Under the pieces are notes generated by a model, which was not told the origin of the DNA, searched no databases, and saw only the letters and a list, made by a program, of their open reading frames with translations. A stretch of DNA of 64,000 bases from Forficula auricularia. Lineage: Eukaryota; Arthropoda; Insecta; Dermaptera; Forficulidae. The stretch is taken from positions 23,875,077 to 23,939,076 of the forward strand of contig JALMQS010000085.1 in assembly GCA_024734495.1 (NCBI GenBank), read 5' to 3'. This document shows, one piece after another, positions 30,273-40,480 of this stretch. Made by a program: the position numbers and the translations under genes. How positions within the stretch are numbered: position 1 is the stretch's first letter; the number at the start of each line of letters is the position of its first letter.

Positions 30273-31143
30273 ATCATTTTTCACCTATAACCTACACCAC
30301 TTTCCCTAAGTAAAATTAATTTATACAAGTAAAATGTAATAAAATAAAGTAGTTTTATAAAGATTTAAAAGAATCTCCTTGTTAGATTTTAGTCAAAGGA
30401 AACTAGATTTACCTTCAGGATGATATGAATTCCACATTATATATAAATATATAAAAAGATAAGTTTAATTCAATATTTTTAATAATCCATAATCAATGCA
30501 CACAAGTTTCTTAATGAACCAGTGAGTTATTGTATAAATAAATATATATTATTTTTTACTTTACATCCATTATATATTTAGTTTATAAATTATTATATTT
30601 TTATACAATTTTCAGCAAATATAAAAATAACAATCACAAAATATATAATTTCTAATATAGTTTTTATAGCCCATATATAGTATTTTTATCTGATCATGAT
30701 GAGGGCACCTACTTTCGTCCGCCCTACACCTTTTAATAAATATATAACATAATAGTTTTATTATAAATTATAAAATATATTAATTATTTAATCAGTAATA
30801 ACAAATCTTATGTATTATTACAATAATTTTACCAAGTTTAGTAATAAAATTAAATAAATCTAATAATTAGTGAAATATTGTATAAGTAGTTGTATATCTC
30901 TTTTTGACGTCCCTCAAGAGGAGAATTCAAATTGGGCTAAAATGGACAAACAAAATAGAGAAATTGAATAACCAAACTTTTAAGGTTTAAAGTTTAATTA
31001 TGTAATTATAAATCACCAAATTTTAAATATTGCATTAACATTTCAAAAACCTCTCTTAAGTTTTTCTTTACATTTAAAACTAAATCATTTTTTAATTTTT
31101 AATATACCTCATTTCAGTTAAAAAGAATTACCGAATATTGATA

Positions 31144-32356
31144 ATGTTAAAATATATTTATACTTCATTATTAACAATTATTGGACTAGAAACATTAAGA
31201 TATATTTATAGAAAAAAGATTAAAGAAAAAGAAATCAATGAAGCTTTATTTTTCCAAGGAGATACTTGTACATCCTCTGCTTGTAATTTAAGATATTGCT
31301 CTTATCATAATTTAAGGTAAAATAAATCTTTATATTGTATTTAAAGGAATCGTAGGGAGTTGGACATGACATGATATAGTACATAATAAAAAATTTCTTT
31401 GATCAATTTGATTCTTTTCATTTTTTTGACAGGAAATAATTACTTTGTTTTTAAAAAAGTTTATATTTTATATTATTTGATAAATTGAATGAATTGTAAA
31501 AGTACTGTTTGAAAATGGTTTTTCTCTTAGTAAAAACTCCAGACAAATAAGTCACTGAAGAAGTTGCAAAACAGCAACGAAACCTTTGGCGTATTTAATG
31601 AAAACTTGTATTTAATTTAATTTAAAGTCATGTCCAACTCCCTACGATTCCTTTAATTATTAATCATGGACACGAATAATGACATTTTATATTGTGTTAT
31701 TTAAAACGAAACCTTTTAGTTGTGTTACTACTGTGTTTGAAAACAAAGTGTCAGGAATTCGGATTGTATTTTAATTTTTAATAGATAATTAATATTTTCA
31801 GGAAAATTATAGAGTATTTGGAAAACACACAATTTTCTCTAGATATATGTTTATATTTACTATCATCAAAAGAATTAATTCATGTAATAAATCGCCTTAA
31901 TGATCGAGGTGTGGAAATACGTCTTATTACCGATTCAGGGTCAAATGGAATAAATCATAATATGCTTAAATGCTTTTATGATCGAGGTAATCATTTTCAA
32001 AACTCTTCCATTTATAGAAATTAATATTTTTATTCCAATTTATTAACTAGTTGAAGAAATTTTTTTCTTTCTTTTAAGGCATTATTATTAAAACTGGAGG
32101 AACTAAATCTTTGATGCATCATAAATTTGCAATTATAGACAATAAATTATTATTGTTTGGATCTTTGAATTGGACAAGACTTGGGATTTATAATAATTGG
32201 GATAATATTTGTATTACTTCTTCAAAACAAATGTTAAATAAATTCAGGGTCCTTTTCAATAGTCTTTGGAGTGAATTCAAAGATAATTTGGTAATCACTG
32301 AAGAAGCAGAAGACGCAGCAGATCAAGAGAGAAAAGAAAAGTCTAAATATTCTTAA
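31144..32356 (+). CDS. zuc: Zucchini / PLD6-type mitochondrial endonuclease
   Basis: Three exons in matching phase (31144-31316, 31802-31986, 32079-32356) encode 211 aa. The N-terminus (MLKYIYTSLLTIIGLETLRY) is a hydrophobic segment followed by basic residues, fitting a mitochondrial outer-membrane anchor. Residues ~40-55 carry CTSSACNLRYCSYH, the C-x4-C-x4-C-x2-H zinc motif seen in Zucchini/PLD6. The single phospholipase-D catalytic motif is complete in exon 3: MHHKFAIIDNKLLLFGSLNW, i.e. H-x-K-x4-D with the following GS-x-N. One HKD per chain means it acts as a homodimer. The family makes piRNA precursor 5' ends on mitochondria in germ cells. It is slightly short for the family. The reading frame is intact, with no defect. 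The start was chosen as the first ATG upstream of the hydrophobic segment. Confidence 0.92.
31341..31656. mobile_element. 316-bp element with 30-bp terminal inverted repeats
   Basis: Perfect 30-bp inverted repeats (left 31341-31370, starting ttaaaggaatcgtagggagt; right 31627-31656) bound a non-coding element inside zucchini intron 1. It carries hammerhead-like motif 4. I see no clear target duplication. Confidence 0.8.
31545..31596 (+). ncRNA. Hammerhead-ribozyme-like motif 4
   Basis: Plus strand: AAATAAGTCA, core CTGAAGA (31555-31561), stem II GTTGC/GCAAC with loop AAAACA (perfect), GAAA (31579-31582), C, CUU, then TGGCGTATTT. The ten bases after the CUU triplet pair with the ten before the core at nine positions, counting one G-U. 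Stem III has no loop, as in motifs 1 and 5. It is on the zucchini-sense strand within intron 1. Confidence 0.45.
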
Positions 32357-32880
32357 ATATGTTTAAATTTATGTCCATATCTAGTGTATTTTATATTCGA
32401 AATTCCATATTTTTAGAATTATTTGAACCTGCTATTTAAAATATTGATTTATTTGAATTAGCTAGTGAAGATTTAATGAAATTTTGATCTCTTTAAAAAC
32501 TTTCAATCAATTAAATATTACTAATGAACAAAGTTAATTTATAATTTTATTTGATTTTTTTATTTTGATGTTTTTTGCACTAAGTATATTCAAAATTATT
32601 TTTCATTGTATAAAATTTAATAAATCAAATGGTTCTACTTGAAATGTATTAAAATAAAATTGAAATATGTAATATTTTCGGATAAAATAAAAATATAAAT
32701 ATTATTTGTATTATTTGAAGCTTCTTTCTAGAATTAATTAATTTCTACAATTAAATACGTCACACTTATGTCAAAATCACGAATATTTTTGAGTTATTAC
32801 TATTTGAAAATTTTAAATTAAACAATATTTAATTCTTTTTAAATAAAACCGTGTATTTTATTACAATGAATTGGCTAAGG
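32357..32880 (+). other. Zucchini 3' flank
   Basis: AT-rich 3' UTR and downstream sequence, with AATAAA at about 32619-32624 and further AATAAA-like words near 32680. No other feature seen before the hAT MITE. Confidence 0.45.
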
Positions 32881-33208
32881 CAGTGTTCCCAAAAGTAGTG
32901 TGCCGCGGCACACTGGTGTACCGTGGTCATTAGATGGCGTGCAGTGGAAAAAAGACAAGTTTTGTTAAGATAATGCACCTACACATAGCTGAGAGTTATG
33001 CGAGCAACCTTATCAACAATTCCTCCAAATTTTGATCGTCTGTGCTCAGTTAAGCAGGCTCACATTTCTCATTAAACATCTTTTCATATTATATTGATTA
33101 TAATAATAAATAAATATTAAATAAACATTGTTTTTTTCTTTGGTGTACCTCTAAAATTTCTTGATTTGGTAGGTGTACCTTGAACATAAAAAGTTATGCG
33201 GAACACTG
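32881..33208. mobile_element. Non-autonomous hAT MITE with 8-bp target duplication
   Basis: 328 bp bounded by inverted termini CAGTGTTCC... and ...GGAACACTG. The 8-bp target duplication ggctaagg is exact (32873-32880 and 33209-33216). These features define the hAT superfamily. The interior has a palindromic GTGTGCCGCGGCACAC subterminal motif and no transposase. Confidence 0.92.
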
Positions 33209-33285
33209 GGCTAAGGGACTTTATTTCAATCTTGAATATAGATCTCAAGTTTGATGTTTTATCCCATTCGTGTCTATTCTGTAGA

Positions 33286-33800
33286 TAGATTATCTGACCA
33301 AAAACATAAATGTGAAAAGAGGCCAAGTTCGGTACCAACGGCTTCGCCGACAAAAGAGTTGAGATCTAAACGGGTACCAAGTTCCATAGCAGTTGCTTAA
33401 ATCATAGCTATAGGGATGAACAACGATCTTCAATTGATTTAAAGGAAAATTTGTTACTTTCTTTGATATTAAATTGATAACTCTGCAAGTTATAATAGTC
33501 AATAAATTTCGTTTACCTTGATGATATTTAATACAAGCTTAAAATTTATCTAGTTGTTCTTATTTTAAACTACAAACAATTTAGTTGGATATAAAACTTG
33601 CCAAGCTATAAATTTAATATCAAAGAACGTAACAAATTTTATTTTAAATCAATTGAAGATCGTTGTTCATCTCTATAGCTATGATTTAAGCAACTGCTAT
33701 GGAACTTGGTACCCGTTTAGATCTCAACTCTTTTGTCGACGAAGCCGTTTGTACCGAACTTGGCCCCTTTTTCAAATTTATGTTTTTAGTCAGATATCAT
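33286..33800. repeat. 515-bp inverted repeat, ~200-bp arms
   Basis: Left arm about 33286-33490 and right arm about 33597-33800 are reverse complements at roughly 90% by eye. Shared words are aacgggtaccaagttccata, gcagttgcttaaatcatagc and gatcttcaattgattt. The spacer is about 105 bp. Two ORFs sharing YGTWYPFRSQLFCRRS, one per strand, are merely the two arms. Confidence 0.85.
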
Positions 33801-35104
33801 TAATTTTTGAAAAGTTTTCTCCTTTAATTTATCTAAATAATTACATTTAAATATTTATATTAATAATGATTAAATATTTCTCATAAAATATCTGTTAAAA
33901 ACCCGGTCGGTTTTTCATAAATTTCACCCCTTCATTTCGGACCCCGAAGAAGGAAAAGTTTCGGTTTTTTAATTTCCTTCTTTATTAATGTTCCAAACTT
34001 TACCAGTATGCCAAATTTCAGAATTATAGCTTGATTGTATTTTCACTATATGTTAATTAAGCCTATAATCAATTTCACCCCTTCATTTTATGGCATGAAA
34101 AAGGGAAAGTTTCTCTTTTTCGATTTTTCCCTTTAATTGTAGCCCAAACTCTACCAGTATTCCAAATTTCAGCATTCTAGGAGAAGTGCTTTAGGTTTTT
34201 CATATATCAGTCAATGAGTGAGTCAGTCAGTGTTAAAAATGGCACTTTTCAGAGCTTAATAACTCAAGAACTATATTAGATTTATTCATGAAATTTGGGA
34301 TTCTAGGTGTTCTAATGGGTCTTATTAGGCATGCGAAATTTCAAGTGTGTAAGTCTAATAGTTTTTGAGTTATGGGGGGGGGGGGGTCGAAAGTAGCTTG
34401 AAATGGTTCGTGTAAATATACACATGGCCGGTGCGTCGCCCCTTTTCCCGAACTTGGTTGACACACTGCCGTGTGTCTAGATCAAAAATTATATTGAAGA
34501 AATAACATTAGTGAAAAAGAAGAAAATTTACACATTCATGATTTTGGCATAATGCTGACGATATTATCTTTCTATAAAATATATACAAATTAAAAAAAAC
34601 GATTAAATCCATAATAATTTGATATAAAACATTTAGTTTAATTTCAACCTCCCCTCTTCTCAAAACATTTAAATAAAAAGAAGCAAGCAATGTTGATCTT
34701 GAATTTACATATTTACATATTTTTAGATTAACATTTCAGTGTAATTATTTAATATTTCCATCGTCAAATTTATAGCCTCGTCGGCGTCGCGGAAAATTTC
34801 CGCCCAAAATTACTCGCCGTAGTCTACATACATAGACTAATGTGAAATCTGCCCCTGTGTGATACTTGATAAGCACCCCAATTTGAAATAAATTCGTTAA
34901 AGCAGAAAAAATCTTTTTGAGTAACTATTGGGTACTTCTGGTTATTCGATTTAAACCAAAATCTTGAGATATTCGGCTATCTAATACCTAGCTTAAGTTT
35001 CAAATTTCGTTGATTCTCTGACTAGACGTCCCCATTTCTCCACCCCATCCCGTGCACCCGTTTTTCCCAAAGGTTCATATTTATATGATGCTGTTAGAAC
35101 TGAT
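33801..35104. other. Intergenic, repeat-derived but unassigned
   Basis: Contains two similar stretches (tttcaccccttcattt with a following aaagtttc) at about 33920 and 34075, so a degenerate internal duplication, and a G-run at 34375-34386. The remainder is AT-rich without recognisable genes. Confidence 0.4.
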
Positions 35105-35620
35105 CCCAGTTGATTTTTTTATAATGATATTGATACAAGAAGAAGTTTCACCAAGAAGGTACAACCTCTGTAGTCCGTGCTGGACCCTTGTATCGTGAAG
35201 ATAAGGGGAGATTTAGGGATTGGGTAGCAGTCAAAGATATCTGTGGATTCTGGTCTTGAAAAAGTGAAGGTTATAAGTTGCTGGAAAGACGATCGGGGGA
35301 AGAGAGTTCCAGTCTCTAGATGTCATAGGGATAGATGAATTGGCGAATGCGTTTGTTCGATTAGTATCCAGTTTAAGCGAGTAGGGGTGTTGAATTTTAG
35401 AAAATCGTGTATTTCGCGCAAATGAGGCCTTTGGTGGGATTATCGATTTTATTTCGTCAGAACAAAAGCCATGGTAATATCTATAAAAAAGGGAAAGGGC
35501 GGAGACAGATCTACGATGGGCTAGGGAGTCGAGAGTGTCCGTTAATGTAGGATCGCCTATCAGTCTGATAGCTCATGATTGGCGACTTCTCTCATTTGTC
35601 ATGTACAACACAATAGAATA
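35105..35620 (-). mobile_element. LINE 3' fragment (FYRYYHG family)
   Basis: The minus strand encodes [20 protein letters not shown], then RTNAFANSFIPMTSRDWNSL and FPATYNL, the C-terminal domain shared with 29005-29545. It is interrupted by stops. 5' truncated. Confidence 0.7.
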
Positions 35621-36034
35621 AGCCCGATAAATGCGAGCCGCAAAACGAGTATTCCGTACCTTCTATCTTCCAAAATACTTGAGATATCAAATTCATTCTT
35701 ATTTATCTTTGATATGAGAGAATAAGTGAATTTGTGGAATTTTTTCATAATTTTAAGTTAACACCAACAGGTAAAAGAATCAATTAAAAGTGGCCAATTT
35801 GGGGCTCTCACACGGACATTTTAGGGCAAATTAAATAAAAAACAAAGAGATCTTTAAAATTTTACTTTTACTCATTCGTCGTGTTTAGAAATGCTTCGGA
35901 CAACAATATATTTTTCTTACGACTGAATTTTGATCCTAACTTTAACAAAAGATCAAAGGAAGTTGTTTCTGATGCCAAAATGTTTTCATTTTCAATATGA
36001 AGCTTTTTTATATTGTCTGTTTTTGACATTGATA

Positions 36035-36380
36035 CAAGAAGAAGTAGCACCAAAAAGGTAGTCTTCTGGGGTGAACCCTTGCACCATGAAAATAAGAAAA
36101 AACTTGCTGGATTGTTTTGAAGTTGAATGTATCTTTGGATGCGTGTCTTAAAAAACTGAAGGTTATATATGAAGCCAGAAAGTCGAAAGAGGTAAGCGAG
36201 TTCTAGTCCCCAGGAGTCATAGGGATAAATGAATGCCTTTGTCCAGTGAGTATCTAATTTAATCACGAAGGGATGTTGGATGTTTGAAAATCATGTGTTT
36301 TTCGCAAATGAAACTTTAGGAGACATTATTGATTTTATCTCTTCAGAATAATCGCCATGGTAGTATCTATAAAAAAGGGA
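36035..36380 (-). mobile_element. LINE 3' fragment, minus copy
   Basis: About 345 bp aligning with the 35105-35620 LINE fragment in the same orientation (tgatacaagaagaagt...aaggttata...aaaaagggaaag), more diverged. It meets an opposite-strand copy of the same family at about 36380. Confidence 0.65.
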
Positions 36381-36640
36381 AAGACCCGGAAAGCACCTCT
36401 TCGCTGTCAAATTGGATAAAAATCGAACAAGCGCTTTCGCCAACTCTTTTATCCCTATGAACTCCAGAGACTGGAACCCGCTCCCAGCCACCATCTTTCC
36501 CGCGACTTATAACCTTCAGCTGTTTAAGACCCACATCCACAGATACCTTCGACCCCTACCCAGCCTATAAAATCCCCTCTTCTTCTTTTCACAATGGAGG
36601 GGCCAACCCAGGCCTTTAGGGGATGCACCTTTTTGGGGTA
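36381..36640 (+). mobile_element. LINE 3' fragment, plus copy
   Basis: Plus strand: NRTSAFANSFIPMNSRDWNP, LPATIFPATYNLQLFKTHIH, RYLRPLPSL then stop and 3' UTR. This is the same domain as the fragment to its left but in the opposite direction, so the junction at about 36380 is an inversion or two independent insertions. The long minus ORF over the junction is an artefact. Confidence 0.65.
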
Positions 36641-36769
36641 ACTACTCTCATTAATTTCATTAAAAAATAAGCCGACGTGTTCTGATGTGGCCATCCACTT
36701 GACTTTATCATACAACCTGGCCCCTCCTTATATTTAATATTTAATAAAATTATTTATATTCATGTAGGG

Positions 36770-37335
36770 GTTTGCATTTTTAGACTCCTGGGGGCAAACT
36801 GATTATGTATACAAAATTTGGTTGAGTTTGGTACAAGAGCCTAGATTTTCATTTTTTGACCATACACCCATCCCCCCACCCCCATTTTGGGCGATTAGTT
36901 TTTGCATTTTTAGACTTCTGGGGGTCCACTGATTATGTTTGCTCAAATGGCCTAGATTTTTAATTTTTAACCCCCCCCTCCACCCCTTTAATTTTGGGTC
37001 GAAATGCACCAAAATCTAATCAGCTCTTAATCTTAATGGACCAAAACTACGTGTGAAATTTGGTTTCGATATTCAAACTAGTTTTTGAGCTAGCTCGTCC
37101 ACAAAAATTTGATAACGCACAGACTAACGGACAACCAGACAACCAGACGGACAGACTAACAGACATTTTGACAAAACAATTATTATCTCGAAAAATATAA
37201 TTTTTTCGATGTTTACTTATTAGAGCTTTTTTATAGAGCGAAATGCCATGGTTTAGCTCAATTTTTTTAATCAAAATAGGTTCAGTGGTTTTTGAGATAT
37301 TTTGAAAAAAAGGTAAAAAAACACTTTTTTTATTC
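36770..37335. repeat. Dispersed AT-rich repeat with CCCC-rich words
   Basis: Two tandem-like copies of a unit with gcatttttagactcctggggg/gcatttttagacttctgggggtcc at 36770 and 36900, then a block at 37010-37335 (aatctaatcagctct, tttgagctag, attttttcgatgttt, aatttttttaatcaaaat). The latter block is also in both arms of the 44800-46430 inverted repeat. Confidence 0.6.
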
Positions 37336-37339
37336 ACGA

Positions 37340-37862
37340 TTATAATACTTAACCATACTCTGTCACTTAAGGCTGGATCTCTTATTATTCTGATAGCTCG
37401 CCTCTGAATTGAATTCAAGAAGGCAAGGGAATACTTGGAGGCTCCTCTCAACATATGCGAGCCATATCCGAAGCATGAGCGACTTTGAGCATTGTATAAG
37501 TCAAGAAATTGAGTGGGATTGAAAAAGCGGCTGGACCTGAAAAGAAATCCAAGCTTAAATGCAGCAGCTTTTGCTATTGTAGTAATGTGGTCATTCCAAG
37601 AAAGTTGGCAAAACAACATTGATATTTTGTAACAAAATTCCAATTAGTTCGAATCAAAGGAAATATCAGGAAGTTCCCTATCTATGAGCCTATAAATTAG
37701 ACAACATTGTGTCTTGCCTGTATTTATGTTTAATAAGCTGTGAGATCCCCAATTTTTAAGTCTGCTTAATTCTAAATTTAACGTGGACGCGATGTTTGCG
37801 CGATTGTTTTGCAAAAATTGAGTGTTATGGAGAGTACTATCATCTGCGTAAGCGAGCATTGT
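37340..37862 (-). mobile_element. LINE reverse-transcriptase fragment
   Basis: The minus strand carries the catalytic box AYADDSTLHNTQFLQNN (37859 on), then INTGKTQCCLIY, a stop, and in another frame LSWNDHITTIAKAAAFKLGF, FFNPTQFLDLYNAQSRS, YGSHMLRGASKYSLAFLNSI, QRRAIRIIRDP. This is the RT palm-to-C-terminal part of the FYRYYHG LINE family. It is truncated at both ends and abuts the large inverted repeat. Confidence 0.75.
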
Positions 37863-39027
37863 TACAATGGCCCTTGCTGCCTAGTACTGATGTAGTCGAA
37901 TATATGACAAATATTAATTTATTCCACAACTTTGTACGGCGCCAGTAATTTAATGAATTTATAATAATAATCAGAAAAAATTATTAAAAAATAATGTATG
38001 GATGAATTCGCCTCCGGGAATACCGAGAAGTTTATCTCGATTGGATTTATAAATAAGAAAGAAAGAATTCTTATTTAAGTAATCAATTTCATTTATACTA
38101 TGTAGGTTCAGAGCACCTTGCTTTTATAATAACATAATAAAATAATAATTAAGTTCAATTAACACTTTAAATTATTTAATTATTTATTTAAAATTAATAA
38201 TATGCAAATAGGTTTGCTCTGCTCTCTGAGGTCCGTGATGTTTGAATTTATCTAATATAATCGTATTATTAATTATTTTATTTATTTATTTATTATATTA
38301 TATAATCGTATATTTAAATATATTAAATTTTAAATTGTTAAAAAATATTTCAAGCGTGTAAATTGAATGGACTTGTGTATCCATAAATATGTTAATAATG
38401 TATTGCGCTCCAAGCTCTCGATAAAACAGCAGAAAAAATAAAAAGGAGATAAAAAGATAATATATCTTTTTTCTTATATTATTTTATTTAATTATTTATT
38501 TATTATATTATATAATCGTATAAAAAATATTTCAAGAGTGTAAATTGAATGGACTTGTGTATCCATAACATAATGGATGGCTCGCTCAGCTCTCGATAAA
38601 ACACCAGAAAAAATAAAAAAATAAAAAGAATATCGATCTTATTTCACCAATATCAACTATTAGGACCATTTTTCTAATATAAAAAATAGGATTTTAATTA
38701 AAAATTTTACAGTTTAATGAAAAGATTCAATTTCTTCTCTCCGGGAGCGAATCAACTAGAAATGCCAAAAAATTTTATTTTTTAATTAAAAATTTTACAG
38801 TTTAAAAGAAATTTAATGAAAAGATTCAATTTCTTCTCTCCGGGAGCGAATCAACTAGAAATGCCATAAATTTTTTTTTCTCATTACATATTGAATCAAA
38901 TCTATTGATATTTCATATCTGTCTGTTATTTTCTTTGATCTTTTATAGTAAATTATTTTAATTTTAATATTTGCATCTTAAAGAGTAGTTTATTGAAAGC
39001 TTAATTTGAAAAAACCCTAATAACTCC

Positions 39028-39296
39028 GTTGTATGAATATTGTTAGAGTTAGTGGCTGTGATGAAACTGTACTAGATGAAGAAGGAGGTATCATATAAAT
39101 TCATATGAAGCTAAAAAAATTTTATTTTAGACAAGGCTTGGTTCGATCACATATGTGTACCGCATCTTGTGTATAACTCCTAATTGACTGAAGATGGTCA
39201 AATAAAATTCAGCCGAAACATCTTATTAAAGGTGTTTTATTGAACCCAGTGATTCCATCTTTGGCTGATACCTCCTCCTTTATCTAGTACGCTAGT
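39028..39296 (+). mobile_element. 269-bp insertion with 14-bp target duplication and hammerhead-like motif
   Basis: The sequence accctaataactcc occurs at 39014-39027 and 39297-39310, exactly flanking a 269-bp block absent from the right arm of the surrounding palindrome. Inside are inverted sequences (gtactagatgaagaaggagg at about 39069 and its near complement at 39272-39291) and hammerhead-like motif 5. Confidence 0.85.
39181..39228 (+). ncRNA. Hammerhead-ribozyme-like motif 5
   Basis: Plus strand: TAATTGA, core CTGAAGA (39188-39194), a weak stem II (GGU/GCC), GAAA (39215-39218), C, AUC, then UUAUUA. Stem I pairs A-U and G-U, then after one bulged U the four pairs UAAU/AUUA. Stem III has no loop. 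It lies in the 269-bp insertion. Confidence 0.4.
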
Positions 39297-40480
39297 ACCC
39301 TAATAACTCCTTTGAAATAATTTTTAAAAATATGAAATTAATAGATATTATAAAACAATAAATTATTAATAATTATATTCAATTTTGAACGAATTTGATG
39401 CAGTACTTTTTGAGAAAATAGTCAAAAACCCTGTCCCTGACTGTCTAAAAAACGAGCAATTTAAAATGGATCTCCATGTCACAAGTCAAGGTTTCATTTC
39501 ATATGACATTTTTAACTTTTTTCAAAGCCTTCTCGTACTCATTAAAACATTGTTTTTTAGACGTTTTTTTTTACCATTTCCTCAACTGCATCAATTTCGA
39601 TCAAAATTGAATATAATTATTAATAATTGATTGTTTTATGATATCTATTAATTTCATATTTTTAAAATTATTTCAAAGGAGTTATTAATGTATTTTCAAA
39701 TTAGGCTTTAAATAAACTACTCTTTAAAATGCAAATATTCTAATAAAAATAATTTACTATAAAAGATAAAAGAAAATAACAGACAGATATGAAATGTCAA
39801 TAGATTTGATTTAATATGTATTGAGAAAAAAATAAAACTTTTTGGCATTTCTAGTTGATTCGCTCTAGCTAGAAGAAATTGAATCTTTTCATTAAATTTC
39901 TTTTAAACTGTAAAATTTATAATTAAAATGCTATTTTTTTATATTAGAAAAATGCTCCTAATAGTTGATATTGGTGAAATAAGATCGATATTCTTTTTAT
40001 TTTTTCTGGTGTTTTATCGAGAAATGAGCGAGCCATACATTATGTTATGGATACACATTCTTGAAATATTTTTTATACGATTATATAATATAATAAATAA
40101 ATAAGTAAAATAATATAAGAAAAAAGATATATCTACAAAAAGCCTTCGGCTGGCAACCACGGACCCAAGACTCACAGGGCAGAGCAAAGTAATATTATCG
40201 TATTATTAGATTTAAATAAATAATTTTACTATTAAATAATTAAAAGCGTTAATAAAAATTATTTATTATTTTATTATAAAAGCAAGCTATTGTGAACCTG
40301 AGATAAATATAATTGATAAAAAGCTTGTAAAAATAGATCTCTTTCTTTCTTATTTATAATTCTAATTGAGAGAAGTTTTTCGGGACGAGAGACAGTCCCC
40401 TCCGATATTATTAATTATTTGTAATGAATTATTTTTCTGATTATTATTATGAATTCATCAAATGGCTAGTACCCTCTACA

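Larger units (their letters stand above)
37930..40480. repeat. ~2.5-kb inverted repeat (giant foldback)
   Basis: Left arm about 37930-39490 and right arm about 39490-40480 are reverse complements along most of their length. Matching blocks: tttataaataagaaagaaag/ctttctttcttatttata, cgaatcaactagaaatgcc, ttaggaccatttttctaata, atagatattataaaacaata and aataactcctttgaaataat. The left arm is longer because it holds two internal tandem duplications (units near 38280/38470 and 38700/38780) and a 269-bp insertion. There is almost no spacer. A small ORF at the centre (39385-39630) has no recognised similarity. Confidence 0.88.

Noticed and set aside
33290..33850. Two ORFs, one on each strand, sharing a 16-residue block
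   Set aside because: The shared block arises because the region is an inverted repeat. No known domain and no splice context.
36291..36494. Minus ORF containing SLFYRYYHG
   Set aside because: It spans the junction of two opposite LINE fragments. Only its last part is real LINE sequence; the rest is antisense reading.
39385..39630. 81-aa ORF at the centre of the giant palindrome
   Set aside because: No recognised domain, and composition is like the surrounding AT-rich DNA. Probably chance.
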